DNA from: Pontiella desulfatans
GTDB taxonomy: Bacteria; Verrucomicrobiota; Kiritimatiellia; Kiritimatiellales; Pontiellaceae
Length of the DNA: 64,000 nucleotides
Assembly (NCBI RefSeq): GCF_900890425.1
Contig: NZ_CAAHFG010000001.1
Coordinates: forward strand, 3,782,001 to 3,846,000
Reading direction: 5' to 3'
Shown: positions 62,137 to 64,000 of the stretch, in pieces
Position numbering within the stretch: the first letter of the stretch is position 1
Layout of the letters: each line of letters starts with the position of its first letter
Notes under the pieces: generated by a model
Told to the model about the DNA's origin: nothing
The model's input: only the letters and a program-made list of their open reading frames with translations
Databases searched by the model: none
Made by a program: the position numbers and the translations under genes

Positions 62137-64000
62137 TCAATCCATTTTGATTTTTAAACGCACGAATCCATTGGTGTTTCCAGCCATTGAAATACGGTTG
62201 GTTACGGTTTCAAACTCGGCGTCAACAAGGGCTGATTCCTCGGTAATGACCGCAGGAACCCATGATCCTTCAACGAGATCAGCAGAGGTTTCCAAGGTGT
62301 AGGTCAGCCCCAACGATGCGGCATTACGGCGGCGATGGTGGATATACTCAAAGTCGGGTCCATCGTTTCCAACCATTGGAACTTCCGAGAGGCTGTTGCT
62401 TCCAGGGGTTGGAATTCCGCCGACGGCATATTCAAACAAGCCATCACGCAAATCCCCGTCCAAGTCGGCTCGATATCCTGCATCCTGGCCGTAAAGTCCC
62501 TGCCCGTTGATCCACGACAGATAGTGGTCGAGCGGGCGGTTGTCCTGCGGGCCGTAGAATTTCAGTTCTGCGATGTTACCTTCGAAATTGGAAAGCAGCA
62601 AACGAACCGCCTGAACCGGCCGTTCCGGGAAATAGAGGGTCGTCACGCCGCCCGACGACGGAAGGATCTCCTGCCGCAGCGTACCGCCGATCCGCCACAC
62701 GCCGGATTCCCAGGTCTTGTCATCGTTCACCACGCTGTTAAGGCAAGCCGGATAGTCCAGCGGAGTCTGGAGCTCCAGCCGCACACCACTCGAAGGAGCG
62801 CTTCCGCTCCAGTGGATATCCAGGCGGTGGATCCGTACGGTAGATCCGAAGTCGGCCTGCACCAGGGTATCGAGCCAGTGGTAAACCGTGCTGGATGTAC
62901 CCAAGTTGTTGTCGAAGAATTTCGCACCTGCTGCAACGCGGCCGGCATTGCCAAGGAACGCAGCTTGGTTTGTTGTTCCGAAACTGCTGTACATCCCTTG
63001 CCGTTCGGCCTCGAAGGCGACTTCAATCGTGTTCCACGGAGCGTTTGCCGGCTTGGAGGCAACGACTGCACTGCCGGTATTATAAGAAGCCTCGCCCCCG
63101 CCGATGGATAAGAAATCACTATACTGGGCAACCTTGTCATTTCCGTTGGCATAGGTGGCTGAAGAAACGCTCTGTTGCTGGATCATCGAACTACCGCAAT
63201 GCACAGCGATGGGATCGCTGAAACTGACCTCTCCACGAACGTTGGTTAGTTTCGCCCTGATCGTCCAAACGCCGTCATAAGGCGGCACGAAGGCACCCGA
63301 CAGGGATGCAGCATCCGCCTTAGGCAATGTTTCAAATCCATCCCAGCGGCTGGCGCCGGACACCTCGAAATCAAGCGCCGCAATTTCAGCCGGATCAAGC
63401 GCAGTGTCGGCCACGAGCGCAACCGGGCTGAGATCCGCAAACGCCGCATAGTTTGCCGGCGACATCATTGCGATGTCGGCGTTGCGGCTCGAGACCTCAA
63501 ACGCAGCACTGCTGTCGGCGAACCATTGCGGCAGACCGCCCAGGCGCAGGGCAAGCTGTGCTTCGAACAATGATTCGGGTTCCAGCTTCGTTCCGTTGGA
63601 CTCCAACGCAAGGATATCCGTTTCCACATCGGAAAACGTTGCGGGTTCACCGTGCAAGCCGGCAATCGTCGGAAAAAGGAAATAGCCGTAGTTCGAGCCG
63701 AGCGGCCAGAAGTCGTACGAGCCGGCTTCGGTATTGCTCCAGTTCCAGAAGGTCAGCCCTTTGTCGTGCATCGGCGACTTTACCGCACCGCCACCGCGGA
63801 ACTGGGTGAAAATGCCCTCGTTCAAGTCATACAACGTATTCCGGAACCAGTTGCAGTGCGCTTCCATGTTTCCGTACTGGTTGCTCCGCAGGAATACCGT
63901 CCCCGCGGCACTGCTCTGCCCGCCCAGCCCATGGTGAGCATCCGTGTTTTCCCGGACATAGGCAAACAGGTTCCCGGTTGAGCGTTGCACGGAAATAGAG
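62137..64000 (-). CDS. DUF4955-like secreted protein (C-terminal part)
   Basis: At least 620 residues; the frame is open to the window edge, so the N-terminus is outside. The first part shown has FWNWSNTEAGSYDFWPLGSN and GYFLFPTIAGLHGEP, which I associate with DUF4955 proteins of marine polysaccharide degraders. A discoidin-like sandwich follows at VYHWLDTLVQADFGSTVRIHRLDI and a Ca-binding-like repeat near GYRADLDGDLRDGLFEYAVGG, with the beta-rich end (LTYTLETSADLVEGSW) found in many proteins of this group. A GTG at 63990 exists but has no signal peptide. It precedes unit 1 and may belong to the same locus. Confidence 0.7.
   Translation of the reverse strand, partial: SISVQRSTGNLFAYVRENTDAHHGLGGQSSAAGTVFLRSNQYGNMEAHCNWFRNTLYDLNEGIFTQFRGGGAVKSPMHDKGLTFWNWSNTEAGSYDFWPLGSNYGYFLFPTIAGLHGEPATFSDVETDILALESNGTKLEPESLFEAQLALRLGGLPQWFADSSAAFEVSSRNADIAMMSPANYAAFADLSPVALVADTALDPAEIAALDFEVSGASRWDGFETLPKADAASLSGAFVPPYDGVWTIRAKLTNVRGEVSFSDPIAVHCGSSMIQQQSVSSATYANGNDKVAQYSDFLSIGGGEASYNTGSAVVASKPANAPWNTIEVAFEAERQGMYSSFGTTNQAAFLGNAGRVAAGAKFFDNNLGTSSTVYHWLDTLVQADFGSTVRIHRLDIHWSGSAPSSGVRLELQTPLDYPACLNSVVNDDKTWESGVWRIGGTLRQEILPSSGGVTTLYFPERPVQAVRLLLSNFEGNIAELKFYGPQDNRPLDHYLSWINGQGLYGQDAGYRADLDGDLRDGLFEYAVGGIPTPGSNSLSEVPMVGNDGPDFEYIHHRRRNAASLGLTYTLETSADLVEGSWVPAVITEESALVDAEFETVTNRISMAGNTNGFVRLKIKMD

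Noticed and set aside
1-64000. tRNA, rRNA or riboswitch
   Set aside because: Reading gaps between genes by eye gave no cloverleaf, rRNA segment or known aptamer; a covariance search was not possible.

Overview
The window reads as a chromosomal segment of a Gram-negative, marine-type anaerobe of the Kiritimatiellota/Verrucomicrobiota group, possibly Pontiella-like. This is an inference from gene content: LptA/B/C outer-membrane machinery, an HPr/HprK/EI set with no sugar EII, a planctomycete/verrucomicrobial-style ECF sigma factor with a divergent Ser/Thr kinase, and large secreted polysaccharide-degrading enzymes ending in a common Ca-binding-repeat tail. No marker gene fixes the species. I saw no tRNA, rRNA or CRISPR.

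Layout. 1-20.5 kb is mostly housekeeping: pyrB (partial), mfd, rapA, recN, a radical SAM protein, an L,D-transpeptidase, accA, folB with a pteridine-reductase-like SDR, an NfeD protease, a nucleotidyltransferase-like gene, rho and coaE. It is interrupted at 4.0-5.8 kb by a REP array with its RAYT transposase and a caspase-like lipoprotein. 20.7-27.1 kb holds two copies of one 1391-bp insertion sequence in inverted orientation, on either side of a sigma factor / kinase / HAD phosphatase cluster. 27.1-30.3 kb encodes an octaheme cytochrome with C-terminal TPRs and a HELTH membrane protein. 30.4-37.9 kb is a long minus-strand cluster gpmI-lptC-lptA-lptB-hpf-hprK-ptsH-ptsI. 38.0-39.7 kb holds a spermidine-synthase-like protein and an RluA-type pseudouridine synthase.

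39.7-64 kb is one long minus-strand polysaccharide-degradation locus: three large proteins of the chondroitin ABC lyase (PL8) type, an alpha-L-fucosidase (GH29), a beta-propeller glycosidase, a Tat-exported sulfatase, a beta-helix protein, two secreted proteins of unknown function and the end of a DUF4955-like protein. A lyase, fucosidase and sulfatase together suggest a sulfated, fucose-bearing glycosaminoglycan; fucosylated chondroitin sulfate is the most specific guess.

The locus appears to be divided into three transcription units. Two begin with nearly identical promoters carrying paired TTGCGCAA boxes 22 bp apart at the same distance from the -10, and a third has a weaker version. Hairpins follow the first gene of two units, which would allow the first product to be made in excess. 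Outside this locus, the most unusual DNA features are two long palindromes with the same CACGATCGTG centre but different arms, one of them inside the mfd reading frame.
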